64,000 nucleotides of DNA, taken from assembly GCA_964650975.1 (NCBI GenBank), contig CAZYWA010000001.1:15998-79997 (forward strand), written 5' to 3'. A program made the position numbers and the translations under genes. The first letter of the stretch is position 1. Each line of letters opens with the position of its first letter. The notes below the pieces were generated by a model that searched no databases, was not told the origin of the DNA, and saw only the letters and a program-made list of their open reading frames with translations. The stretch comes from CAZYWA01 sp964650975 [NCBI: uncultured bacterium]. GTDB taxonomy: Bacteria; JADJOY01. This document shows, piece after piece, positions 46,255 through 55,740 of this stretch.

Positions 46255-47304
46255 ATGCGAACCCTGGTGGTGAGAGACGACCGGATCGGCGATCTGGTGC
46301 TCACGCTCCCCGCGATCGAGGCGCTGGCGCGGGGCGGCGACGAGATCACGCTGCTGGCGTCGGCGGCCAATGCCGACGTGGTCGTCGACGATCCTCGCAT
46401 CGCACGGGTCGTGGTGCTTCCCGAGCGCGGCTGGCCGCGGCTGCGCGGCTTCGCTGGCTTGCTGCGGCGCGGGCGCTTCGACCGTGCCTTCTTCTTCCGC
46501 AGTCGCTGGCCGCTCGGCTGGATCGCGGCGCTCTTCCGGGTGCCGAGCCGGGTGGGGCCGCTGGCGAACGTCGACGGGCTTTCGTACACGGTGCGGCCGC
46601 GCCAGCACCGCTCGATCTGCGATCGCAGCGAGGCCGACTACTCGCTCGAGCTGGTGCGGCTGGCGGGCGCGGGCGCGCCGGACGCGAGCGAAGCAGGCGG
46701 CGGCGAGCCGCGCACTCGGCTCCACGTGCCCGAGGTGCTGCGCGAGCGGGCGCGACGCTGGATCGGGAGCGAGCTCGGAGCCGCCGCCAGCGCTCGCCCG
46801 CTGGTCGCGATCCATCCGGGGAGCGGCGGATCGTCGCGCAACTGGAGCGCGGCGCATTACCGCTCGCTGGTGCGCGAATTGGCGCGTGCGGGCGACGTCG
46901 TGCCGATCGTGACCGCGGCGCCCGCCGAAGCCGCACTCGCCAAGGAAGTGGCGGCGGGAGCGACTCCCGCGGCGCTGGTGCACGTGGGCTGGGCCGGTGC
47001 GCTGGCGCACGCGGCGCTGCTCGCCGAGATGTCGGTGGTGGTGAGCGGCTCGACCGGCACCATGCATCTCGCGGCGGCCGTGGGCGTTCCCACGGTGTCG
47101 CTCTTCGCGCCCATCCGCGCGTCGTCTCCGGCGCGCTGGGGCGCGCGCTCGCCCGACGCTCGATTCCTGATTCCGCCAGTGCCAGACTGCGAGCGCTGCA
47201 TCGGGCTTGAGTGCCCGTGGTGGGATTGCATGGACCGGATCGGCGTCGATCGCGTGGTGAGCGCCGTGCGCGAGGCGCTGCGTCGTCCCACGAGCGGCGG
47301 GTGA
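46255..47304 (+). CDS. glycosyltransferase family 9 (heptosyltransferase)
   Basis: 349 residues from the ATG at 46255 (MRTLVVRDDRIGDLVLTLP). The GT9 hallmark R-x-D-R-x-G-D is at the N-terminus; the nucleotide-sugar side has VAIHPGSGGSSRNWSAAHY and the ending VVSGSTGTMHLAAAVGVPTVSLF. It adds ADP-heptose to LPS inner core. First of a tightly overlapping run: it overlaps the Kdo-kinase-like gene by 4 bp (GTGA). A weaker ORF start at 46168 lies inside the divergent gene. Confidence 0.9.
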   Translation: MRTLVVRDDRIGDLVLTLPAIEALARGGDEITLLASAANADVVVDDPRIARVVVLPERGWPRLRGFAGLLRRGRFDRAFFFRSRWPLGWIAALFRVPSRVGPLANVDGLSYTVRPRQHRSICDRSEADYSLELVRLAGAGAPDASEAGGGEPRTRLHVPEVLRERARRWIGSELGAAASARPLVAIHPGSGGSSRNWSAAHYRSLVRELARAGDVVPIVTAAPAEAALAKEVAAGATPAALVHVGWAGALAHAALLAEMSVVVSGSTGTMHLAAAVGVPTVSLFAPIRASSPARWGARSPDARFLIPPVPDCERCIGLECPWWDCMDRIGVDRVVSAVREALRRPTSGG

Positions 47305-48074
47305 GGCCGCCCGCCCACTTTCGCGAGATCCCTGGCCCTCGCCGCAGTCGAGTCTGGGTGCGGGACGAGCTTGCCCGGCATTTCGAGGGCGAAGAGCTGC
47401 TTCCCGCGAGCGGTGCGCCGAGCGCGGCGCTCGGCTCGACTGCGCTGCCGGGACGCGGTGGTGCATTCCGGATCGCCTGGCCCGCGATCGAGGGCGCCTT
47501 GGTCTATCGGCGCTCGCTGCGCGGCGGCTTGCTTCGGAAGCTCACCCGGGATCGCTTCGTGGGAATCACACCTCGACCGTTCGCCGAGGTGGCGCTCAGC
47601 GAGCGTTTGCGGCAGCGCAGCGTTCCGACCCCGGAGATCGTGTTTGCCGTGGTGCGCCGTTACCCGAGCGGCGTCTACCGCGGTGCTGTCGCCACCCGCT
47701 GGGTAGAGGGCGCGCGCGACCTGGCCGATCGGCTGACGGCGCTCGCTGCGCGCGGCGAGCCGGTCGACTCGCCGCGGGTGGTCGCGTCGTGGCGCGAGGT
47801 GGGGCGCGTGGTGGGGCTCATGCACGCCGCCGGCGTCGTGCACGCGGATCTCAATCTTCGCAACGTCCTGATCCAAGGAAGCGACGACGCGCCGGCCGCG
47901 TTGGTGCTCGATCTGGATCGATCGCGTGCCGGCCCGCGAGTCTCGGATCGATCCCGCGACGCGAACCTCGCCCGGCTGCGCCGCTCGTTGCGCAAGTTTC
48001 CGGACGCGGCGAGGGTGACGGGCGCCGAGGCCGAGCGAGCGCTTCTCGACGGCTATCGGGCGGTGGCTCGATGA
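47301..48074 (+). CDS. Kdo kinase / lipopolysaccharide kinase (InaA-type) family
   Basis: 257 residues, GTG start at 47301 overlapping the previous stop. It belongs to the Kdo-kinase/WaaP-like kinase-fold family: GGLLRKLTRDRFVG (Lys-containing strand), LSERLRQRSVPTPEIVFA, and the catalytic loop GVVHADLNLRNVLIQ with LVLDLDRSRAG (DLD metal motif). Such enzymes phosphorylate Kdo or inner-core heptose, giving anionic LPS that binds divalent cations. Position between two heptosyltransferases supports that role. Overlaps the next gene by 4 bp. Confidence 0.85.
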   Translation: MRPPAHFREIPGPRRSRVWVRDELARHFEGEELLPASGAPSAALGSTALPGRGGAFRIAWPAIEGALVYRRSLRGGLLRKLTRDRFVGITPRPFAEVALSERLRQRSVPTPEIVFAVVRRYPSGVYRGAVATRWVEGARDLADRLTALAARGEPVDSPRVVASWREVGRVVGLMHAAGVVHADLNLRNVLIQGSDDAPAALVLDLDRSRAGPRVSDRSRDANLARLRRSLRKFPDAARVTGAEAERALLDGYRAVAR

Positions 48075-49093
48075 CCTCGGCGCTGCCCTCGAGCGTGCGC
48101 CTGGGCGAGGGCGCGCGGATCGCGATCGTGCGCCTGGGTGCGATCGGGGACGTGATCAACACCATGCCGCTCCTCAACGCGCTCCGCGACGCGCTCCCCG
48201 CGGCGCGGATCACGTGGGTCATCGAGCCCAAGTCGCTGCCGATTCTCGAGGGGCATCGCGCGCTCGACGACGTGGTCGTGTTTCCTCGGCACAGCTGGTT
48301 TCGCGGCGGCGCCCGGTTCGTTCGCGAGCTGCGCAAGAGGCGCTTCGACGTGGTGCTCGACACTCAGCGGCTCTTGAAGAGCGGCGCGGTATCGCTCGCG
48401 AGCGGATGCCCGGTGCGCGTCGCGTTCGACCGCGGACGCTCGAAGGAGCTCAACTGGCTGCTCGCGAGCGCCTGGATTCCGCCCAATCCTCGGCCAGGCG
48501 TGATGGTGGAGCAGTTCCGCGAGTTCGCCGCGGCGCTCGGCCTGCCGCTCTCGCCGGTCCGGTGGGATGTCCCGGTCGGTCCCGCGGACCGGGCGCGCTC
48601 GGCCCGGCTCTTGGCACCGGTTGCGTCCCCTTACCTGGTGGCGAATCTCGGCGCCAGCAAGCCCGAAAACCTGTGGCGCGCCGAGCGCTGGGCCGAGCTC
48701 ACCCGACGCGCCGGTGACGCTCTCCGGCTTCCGGTGGTATGGACCGGTGGCGCGCAGGACACGCCGCGCGCCGAGCAGGCCGCGGCCATCGACGCGCCGG
48801 CTCGCAACCTGGTGGGCGCCACGGATCTCAAGACGCTCGCCGCGGTGCTCGAGGGGGCTTCGCTGGTGGTGAGCGCAGATACCGGCCCGTTGCATCTCGC
48901 GGTCGCGATGGGAGCGCCCGTGGTCGGGCTTTACGGGCCCGCCGATCCCGGGCGCACGGGTCCCTTTGGCTGGACGGATTACGTCGTGCAACCGCGGGAT
49001 GGGTCGAAATCGATGGATGATCTCCACGTGGACGACGTCCTGGCCTCGATCGAGCGGCTGCGCTCGCGCCGCGCTCCGGAGCACGCGCCGTGA
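48071..49093 (+). CDS. glycosyltransferase family 9 (lipopolysaccharide heptosyltransferase I-like)
   Basis: 340 residues. IAIVRLGAIGDVINTMPLLNAL is the N-terminal GT9 signature, ITWVIEPKSLPIL and VVLDTQRLLKSG follow, and the ADP-heptose site includes LVANLGASKPENLWRAERW, VVSADTGPLHLAVAMGAPVVGLYGPADPGRTGPFG. Closest in pattern to WaaC (heptosyltransferase I). The start overlaps the previous stop (ATGA) and its stop overlaps the hldA start, so four genes run as one coupled operon. Confidence 0.9.
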   Translation: MTSALPSSVRLGEGARIAIVRLGAIGDVINTMPLLNALRDALPAARITWVIEPKSLPILEGHRALDDVVVFPRHSWFRGGARFVRELRKRRFDVVLDTQRLLKSGAVSLASGCPVRVAFDRGRSKELNWLLASAWIPPNPRPGVMVEQFREFAAALGLPLSPVRWDVPVGPADRARSARLLAPVASPYLVANLGASKPENLWRAERWAELTRRAGDALRLPVVWTGGAQDTPRAEQAAAIDAPARNLVGATDLKTLAAVLEGASLVVSADTGPLHLAVAMGAPVVGLYGPADPGRTGPFGWTDYVVQPRDGSKSMDDLHVDDVLASIERLRSRRAPEHAP

Positions 49094-50133
49094 CGCCGCC
49101 GCGACGCACCTCGAGCTCGCCCGGAGTCGCGCCGGGCGAGGTGTCGAGCGAGGAATTGCGCGCCATCGTGCGGCGCTTTCCGGACGTCGAGGTGCTGGTC
49201 GTCGGCGACCTGATCGCGGATCGATTCGTGTGGGGAGACGTCGACCGGATCAGCCCCGAGGCGCCGGTGCCGGTGGTGCAGGTGACCAGCGAGAGCCGTT
49301 GCCTGGGCGGCGCCGCGAACGTGGCGCACAACATCCGGGCCCTGGGCGGGCGCGTGACGCTCGGTGGCTTGGTGGGCCGCGACAGCTCCGGCGAATGGGT
49401 GGTCCGCGAGTGCAAGCGGCTCGGCATCGATCCGGGTGCCGTGGTCGCGGTGCCGGGGCGACGCACCACGGAGAAGACACGCGTGGTGGCCCGTCACCAG
49501 CAAGTCGTGCGCTTCGATCACGAGGATCTCGCGGATCCGACGGCCGCGACCATGGGCGCGTTGTCGCGCGCACTGCGGAAGCGGCTGGCGCGGGCCGCGG
49601 CGGTGGTGATCTCCGACTACGCGAAGGGCAGTCTCGAGCCGAGCGTGCTGCGCGCGCTCATCGCCGAGGCGCGCCGCCGGCGGGTGCCGGTGCTGGTCGA
49701 TCCCAAGCCGCCGCGGGTCGAGATCTACCGCGGCGCCACCGTGGTCACGCCCAACTTGAAGGAGGCGGCGGCGATGTCCGGTGTCGCGATCGCGGACGAT
49801 CGCTCGCTCGCCTCCGCGGGGCGGCGCATCCAGCGGGCGCTCGCGTGCGAAGCCGTGCTCATCACCCGCGGCGAGGACGGCATGACGCTGCTGCCCAAAG
49901 GCGGTCGCGCCACCCACATCCCCACCACCGCCCGCGACGTGTTCGACGTGACCGGCGCCGGCGACACCGTGATCGGCACCTTCGGTCTCTGCGAGGCGCT
50001 GGGCGTCGAGCGCAGCGTCGCCGCGCGCATCTCGAACGTCGCCGCCGGCATCGTGGTCGGAAAAGTCGGCACCGCCGTGGTCAGCGCCGCAGAGCTCTCC
50101 CACGCGTTGGACGGCGGAGGAATCCGCGAATGA
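49090..50133 (+). CDS. hldA: D-glycero-beta-D-manno-heptose-7-phosphate kinase (RfaE domain I)
   Basis: 347 residues, GTG start at 49090 overlapping the previous stop. PfkB-family kinase: VVGDLIADRFVWGDVDRISPEAPVPVV and GGAANVAHNIRALGG are diagnostic of RfaE1/HldE kinase; the ATP/catalytic motif is DVTGAGDTVIGTF. There is no C-terminal nucleotidyltransferase domain, so it is the stand-alone kinase (HldA-type) and the HldC/RfaE2 adenylyltransferase must lie elsewhere. It makes heptose 1,7-bisphosphate for ADP-heptose, the donor used by the neighbouring transferases. Confidence 0.93.
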   Translation: MTPPRRTSSSPGVAPGEVSSEELRAIVRRFPDVEVLVVGDLIADRFVWGDVDRISPEAPVPVVQVTSESRCLGGAANVAHNIRALGGRVTLGGLVGRDSSGEWVVRECKRLGIDPGAVVAVPGRRTTEKTRVVARHQQVVRFDHEDLADPTAATMGALSRALRKRLARAAAVVISDYAKGSLEPSVLRALIAEARRRRVPVLVDPKPPRVEIYRGATVVTPNLKEAAAMSGVAIADDRSLASAGRRIQRALACEAVLITRGEDGMTLLPKGGRATHIPTTARDVFDVTGAGDTVIGTFGLCEALGVERSVAARISNVAAGIVVGKVGTAVVSAAELSHALDGGGIRE

Positions 50134-50224
50134 GCATTCTTCGCCCCACGAGCCCGAGAGTGATTCCATTGATCCGCCCCGAGGCGAAGTCGGCGAAGCC
50201 AATGCCCCACACGAGGAGAATCGC

Positions 50225-51094
50225 TTGCACAGCATGACGGGGTTCGGAAGTGCCGCCGAGAGCGGCGAGTTCGGGCGGCTCACGGTCGAGGTGCGTGGCG
50301 TCAATCACCGGTTCCTCGACGTGCACGTGCGATTGCCGCGCGACATGGCGTCGGCCGAGCCCAAGATCCGTGAGCTGGTCGGAGGCCACGCCAAGCGGGG
50401 GCGAGTCGAGGTGTCGGTGTGGCTGGCACCGTCGAGCGATCTGCTCGCGAGCTCGCTCAGTCCCGAGCGGCTGCGGCCGCTCAGCGACGCGCTCGGCGCG
50501 CTCGCCACCTCGCTGGGGCTCGAAGGAGGCCTGCGCCTCGAGACGCTCGTCATGCTGCGCGATCTGGTGTCGCCGGGCGGCGGACCGATGGGGCTAGAGC
50601 GCGCCTGGGCGATCCTCGCGGCGCCGGTCGATCGCGCGCTCGCCGATTTCGCCGCGATGCGCGAGCGCGAGGGGCGGGCACTGGTGGAGGACGCCAAGGC
50701 GCTGCTCGAGTCGCTGGACCGCGGGGTGTCGCGGATCGCCGAGCAGGCACCGCTCCTGGTGAAGGAGCAGGCGGCGGCGCTCACCGCGAGGGTGCGCGAC
50801 CTCGCCGCCGGCGTCGACGTGGCGCCCGACCGCCTCGCGCAGGAGATCGCGTTGCTCGCCGATCGCATGGACGTGCGCGAGGAGCTCACGCGGCTCAAGA
50901 GTCACTTGCAGCAGGCGGGCGAGCTGCTGGCGGGCCGGGGCGGAGGCCGGAAGCTCGACTTTTTGGTGCAGGAGCTCTTCCGCGAGGCCAACACCGTCGG
51001 CTCGAAGCTCCAGGGCGGGGCCCTCACCAAGCAGGTGGTGCAGATGAAATCCGAGGTCGAGCAGCTACGCGAGCAAGTGCAGAACCTGGAGTGA
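50225..51094 (+). CDS. yicC: YicC/YloC family endoribonuclease
   Basis: 289 residues from a TTG at 50225; GAGGAGAA at 50213-50220 is well spaced for it. The family N-terminus M-x-S-M-T-G-F-G fits this start (MHSMTGFG), whereas the ATG at 50234 would drop the usual first three residues. VEVRGVNHRFLDVHVRLPRD and the C-terminal RLKSHLQQAGELLAGRGGGRKLDFLVQELFREANTVGSK are YicC/DUF1732 signatures. Family members are RNA-processing ribonucleases. It begins the conserved yicC-remA-gmk order. Confidence 0.92.
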   Translation: MHSMTGFGSAAESGEFGRLTVEVRGVNHRFLDVHVRLPRDMASAEPKIRELVGGHAKRGRVEVSVWLAPSSDLLASSLSPERLRPLSDALGALATSLGLEGGLRLETLVMLRDLVSPGGGPMGLERAWAILAAPVDRALADFAAMREREGRALVEDAKALLESLDRGVSRIAEQAPLLVKEQAAALTARVRDLAAGVDVAPDRLAQEIALLADRMDVREELTRLKSHLQQAGELLAGRGGGRKLDFLVQELFREANTVGSKLQGGALTKQVVQMKSEVEQLREQVQNLE

Positions 51095-51160
51095 CGAAGC
51101 CGCGGGCGTGCGCGCGCGGCTCGATCGACGGTAGGTTGTGGTCGGGGGGCGGGTCGAGGG

Positions 51161-51439
51161 ATGGCGCGCAAGCTCATCGCGGTGGGATTCGGCAGCTTGC
51201 TGGTGGGCCACCGCATCGTCGCGGTGCTCAATCCCGCGGGCCAATCGATTCGCCGGCTGCGCGACGACGCCAAGAAGCGCGGCCTGATCATCGACGCCAC
51301 CCAGGGTCGCAAGACCCGCGCCGTGCTGCTGCTCGATACCGGCCACTTGCTGCTCTCGGCGATCCAGCCCGAGACACTGGCGCAGCGCCTCGAGAAGGGC
51401 GAGGCGCTGCCCGACGCCGAGACGGAGGCGCTCCAGTGA
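51161..51439 (+). CDS. remA: RemA-like DUF370 protein
   Basis: 92 residues. Begins ARKLIAVGFGSLLVGHRIVAVLNP, then DAKKRGLIIDATQGRKTRAVLLLDTGHLLLSA and QPETLAQRL; this is the whole DUF370 domain, in which RxxGxxIDATxGRKTRAV is invariant. In Bacillus subtilis RemA forms a DNA-binding ring that activates matrix genes; its role in Gram-negatives is unknown. It is 66 bp after yicC and overlaps gmk by 4 bp, the arrangement seen in many lineages. Confidence 0.92.
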   Translation: MARKLIAVGFGSLLVGHRIVAVLNPAGQSIRRLRDDAKKRGLIIDATQGRKTRAVLLLDTGHLLLSAIQPETLAQRLEKGEALPDAETEALQ

Positions 51440-52083
51440 CCGTCGAGGCCTCCCTGCACATGCCGGGGCTCGTCGCGAAGAGCGGCGGGATCGTGTTCGT
51501 GGTGTCGGCGCCCTCGGGCACCGGCAAGACCACGCTCTGCCGCCGGCTCATCGAGGAGGTGCCGCGACTCCGGTTCGCGGTGTCCGCGACCACGCGCGCG
51601 CCTCGCCCCGGCGAGCGCGACGGGATCGACTACCACTTCGTCGACGCGGCGCGGTTCGAGCGCATGGTGGAAGCGGGCGAGCTTCTCGAGTGGGCGGCGG
51701 TTCACGGCAACCACTACGGCACGCCGCGCTCCGAGTGGGAGCGGGCACGTGACGAGAGTCACGACCTGGTCCTCGACATCGACACCCAGGGCGCCTTCCA
51801 GGTCCGCGAGCGCGTGCCGGACTCGGCGCTGGTGTTCGTGCTGCCGCCTTCGGCCGAGGAGCTCGAGCGGCGCATTCGCGCCCGCCGCCAGGACAGCGAG
51901 GCGACCATCCAGCGCCGTCTCGCCGCCGCCTCCCACGAGCTCGAGCAGGCGGATTGCTACGACTACGTCATCGTGAACGACGAGCTCGATCGGGCGCTGG
52001 TCGAGCTCGCGGCGGTGGTGCGCGCCGAGCGGCTGCGCGCCGCGCGGGTTCTCGACGCCGCGCGTGCTCGCGCCGTTCCTTGA
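51436..52083 (+). CDS. gmk: guanylate kinase
   Basis: 215 residues, GTG start at 51436 overlapping remA (an ATG at 51460 is possible). P-loop VVSAPSGTGKTTLCRRLI; GMP-binding SATTRAPRPGERDGIDYHFVD and EWAAVHGNHYGTP; LVLDIDTQGAFQVRERVP; and ATIQRRLAAASHELEQADCYDYVIVND. It phosphorylates GMP/dGMP to GDP/dGDP, and as the GTP-pool enzyme it sits next to the (p)ppGpp enzyme gene. No rpoZ follows it, although many relatives have one there. Confidence 0.96.
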   Translation: MTVEASLHMPGLVAKSGGIVFVVSAPSGTGKTTLCRRLIEEVPRLRFAVSATTRAPRPGERDGIDYHFVDAARFERMVEAGELLEWAAVHGNHYGTPRSEWERARDESHDLVLDIDTQGAFQVRERVPDSALVFVLPPSAEELERRIRARRQDSEATIQRRLAAASHELEQADCYDYVIVNDELDRALVELAAVVRAERLRAARVLDAARARAVP

Positions 52084-52111
52084 ATCGAGCGTTCCGCCTC
52101 GAGCCGCCGCC

Positions 52112-54298
<2,187 letters not shown>

Positions 54299-54326
54299 TC
54301 GCGGCCGCCGCCCGGAGCAGCCACCG

Positions 54327-55553
54327 GTGATCGCCCTGATGCTGCTCGAGCTGGCGTGGCCAGCCGTGCGCCGTTTCCCGGGTGTTGCCGAGCGCGCGGT
54401 GCCGTGGCTCGCCCGCGCGCAAGCGAGCCTCAACACCGCGGACCGCACCTGGGGCGCGAGTGCTCTGCGGGGGCTCGCCCAGGTCGCGCATCCGCCGCTT
54501 TCGCGGATGCTGCGCGACGCGGACCCGCGCGACCGGCGTGCGGCCGCGCTCGCCTGCGAGCAGATGGGACCCAGGTCGCTGGCGCTCTTGCCCGAGCTGA
54601 TCGAGGCGCTCGCCGACACCGATCCCGAGGTCCGCGCCGACGTCGCCGACGCGATCTCGTCGTGCGGCCCGCCGGCGGTCGCGGCGGCCTCGAGTCTCAT
54701 CGAAGCGTTCGGCGACCGGGACGAACGAGTGCGCGACCGCGCCGCGATGGCGCTCGGCATGATCGGCGAGGGCTCGCTGCTGGCGATCCCGGCACTGCGC
54801 GCGGGATTGATCGATCCCTCGCAGCAGGTGCGGACCCGCGCGGCGTGGGCGCTGGCTCGGATCGGCGCCGCGGCGGTGCCCCGGCTCGTGGACGCGCTCT
54901 CCGATCCCGATGCGGCGATTCGCGCCGGTGCCGCGTTCGCGCTCGGCGAGATGAATCAGCTGGCGCCCGAGACGGTGCCCGCGCTCACCGGTGCGCTCGA
55001 GGACGGAGCGCCTTCGGTGCGCCAGCAGGCGGCGCGCGCGCTCGCCAAGATCGGTCCCGACGGAGCACCCGCGGTGCCCGCGTTGATGCGGCGCCTGCGC
55101 GACGACGACGAGGACGTCCGCCAGGAGGCCGCGGTCGCGGTGTGGAACACCGGCTCGGAAGGAGCGGCCCTGCAGCCGCTCATGAACGCGCTCTACGATC
55201 CGGCGATCGAGGTGCGGAAGTGGGCGGCCGTGACGCTGGGTGCGATCCGGAAGGGCGTGGTGGCGGCGGTGCCGGTGCTGCGTCGTGCGCTCATGGACGA
55301 CGACCGAGAGGTCCGTCAGGGAGCGGCCTGGTCGCTGGGCGAGATCTTTCGCGAGGAGCCGCGCGCGGCTTCGCCCGGGCTCACCGAGGCGCTGGCGCAC
55401 GGCGATCTCGCGGTCCGGCAGCGGGCGGTGTGGGCGCTGTGGCGGTACGCGGCGCCCGGCTCCGCCGACGTCGGCGCGCTGCGCGTGGCGCTCGCCGATC
55501 CCGATCCGATGGTGCGCTACTTCGCCGGCGCGGCCCTCGAACGCCTCGGCTGA
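54327..55553 (+). CDS. HEAT/PBS-lyase-repeat protein
   Basis: 408 residues from the GTG at 54327, 28 bp after rel. It is built from about ten HEAT-like repeats of roughly 30-36 residues, each with D-x-x-V-R-x-x-A-x-x-A-L-x-x-I-G (for example DPEVRADVADAISSCG, DERVRDRAAMALGMIG, DEDVRQEAAVAVWNTG, DREVRQGAAWSLGEI). Such solenoids are scaffolds for protein binding. No enzymatic domain; cytoplasmic by lack of a signal peptide. An earlier start at 54240 would overlap rel. Confidence 0.8.
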   Translation: MIALMLLELAWPAVRRFPGVAERAVPWLARAQASLNTADRTWGASALRGLAQVAHPPLSRMLRDADPRDRRAAALACEQMGPRSLALLPELIEALADTDPEVRADVADAISSCGPPAVAAASSLIEAFGDRDERVRDRAAMALGMIGEGSLLAIPALRAGLIDPSQQVRTRAAWALARIGAAAVPRLVDALSDPDAAIRAGAAFALGEMNQLAPETVPALTGALEDGAPSVRQQAARALAKIGPDGAPAVPALMRRLRDDDEDVRQEAAVAVWNTGSEGAALQPLMNALYDPAIEVRKWAAVTLGAIRKGVVAAVPVLRRALMDDDREVRQGAAWSLGEIFREEPRAASPGLTEALAHGDLAVRQRAVWALWRYAAPGSADVGALRVALADPDPMVRYFAGAALERLG

Positions 55554-55594
55554 GCTGCCGCGGGGGCTTTCCAAGGCCCCGTCCCGCCCGAGGT

Positions 55595-55648
55595 GAATCG
55601 ACTTCGTCACGCGAGCTCGCCGTTGCCGCTCGCACCGGGAGTCGATTC
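55595..55648. other. long two-stem inverted repeat between genes
   Basis: Outer arms GAATCGACT and AGTCGATTC (55595-55603, 55640-55648) enclose inner arms GCGAGC (55611-55616) and GCTCGC (55628-55633). It lies in the 187-bp gap after the HEAT-repeat gene and before the repeat lipoprotein, next to an imperfect GGGGCTT-type stem at about 55566-55580. Could be a terminator, attenuator or structured RNA. Confidence 0.5.
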
Positions 55649-55740
55649 GCATCCGAGCGTCGCGGCGCATCACCTCTCCGCCGACTCGATCGCGGCCGAG
55701 ATCGAGCGGCTCGGCTGGATCCCTGTGGTAGCCTCCCGGC

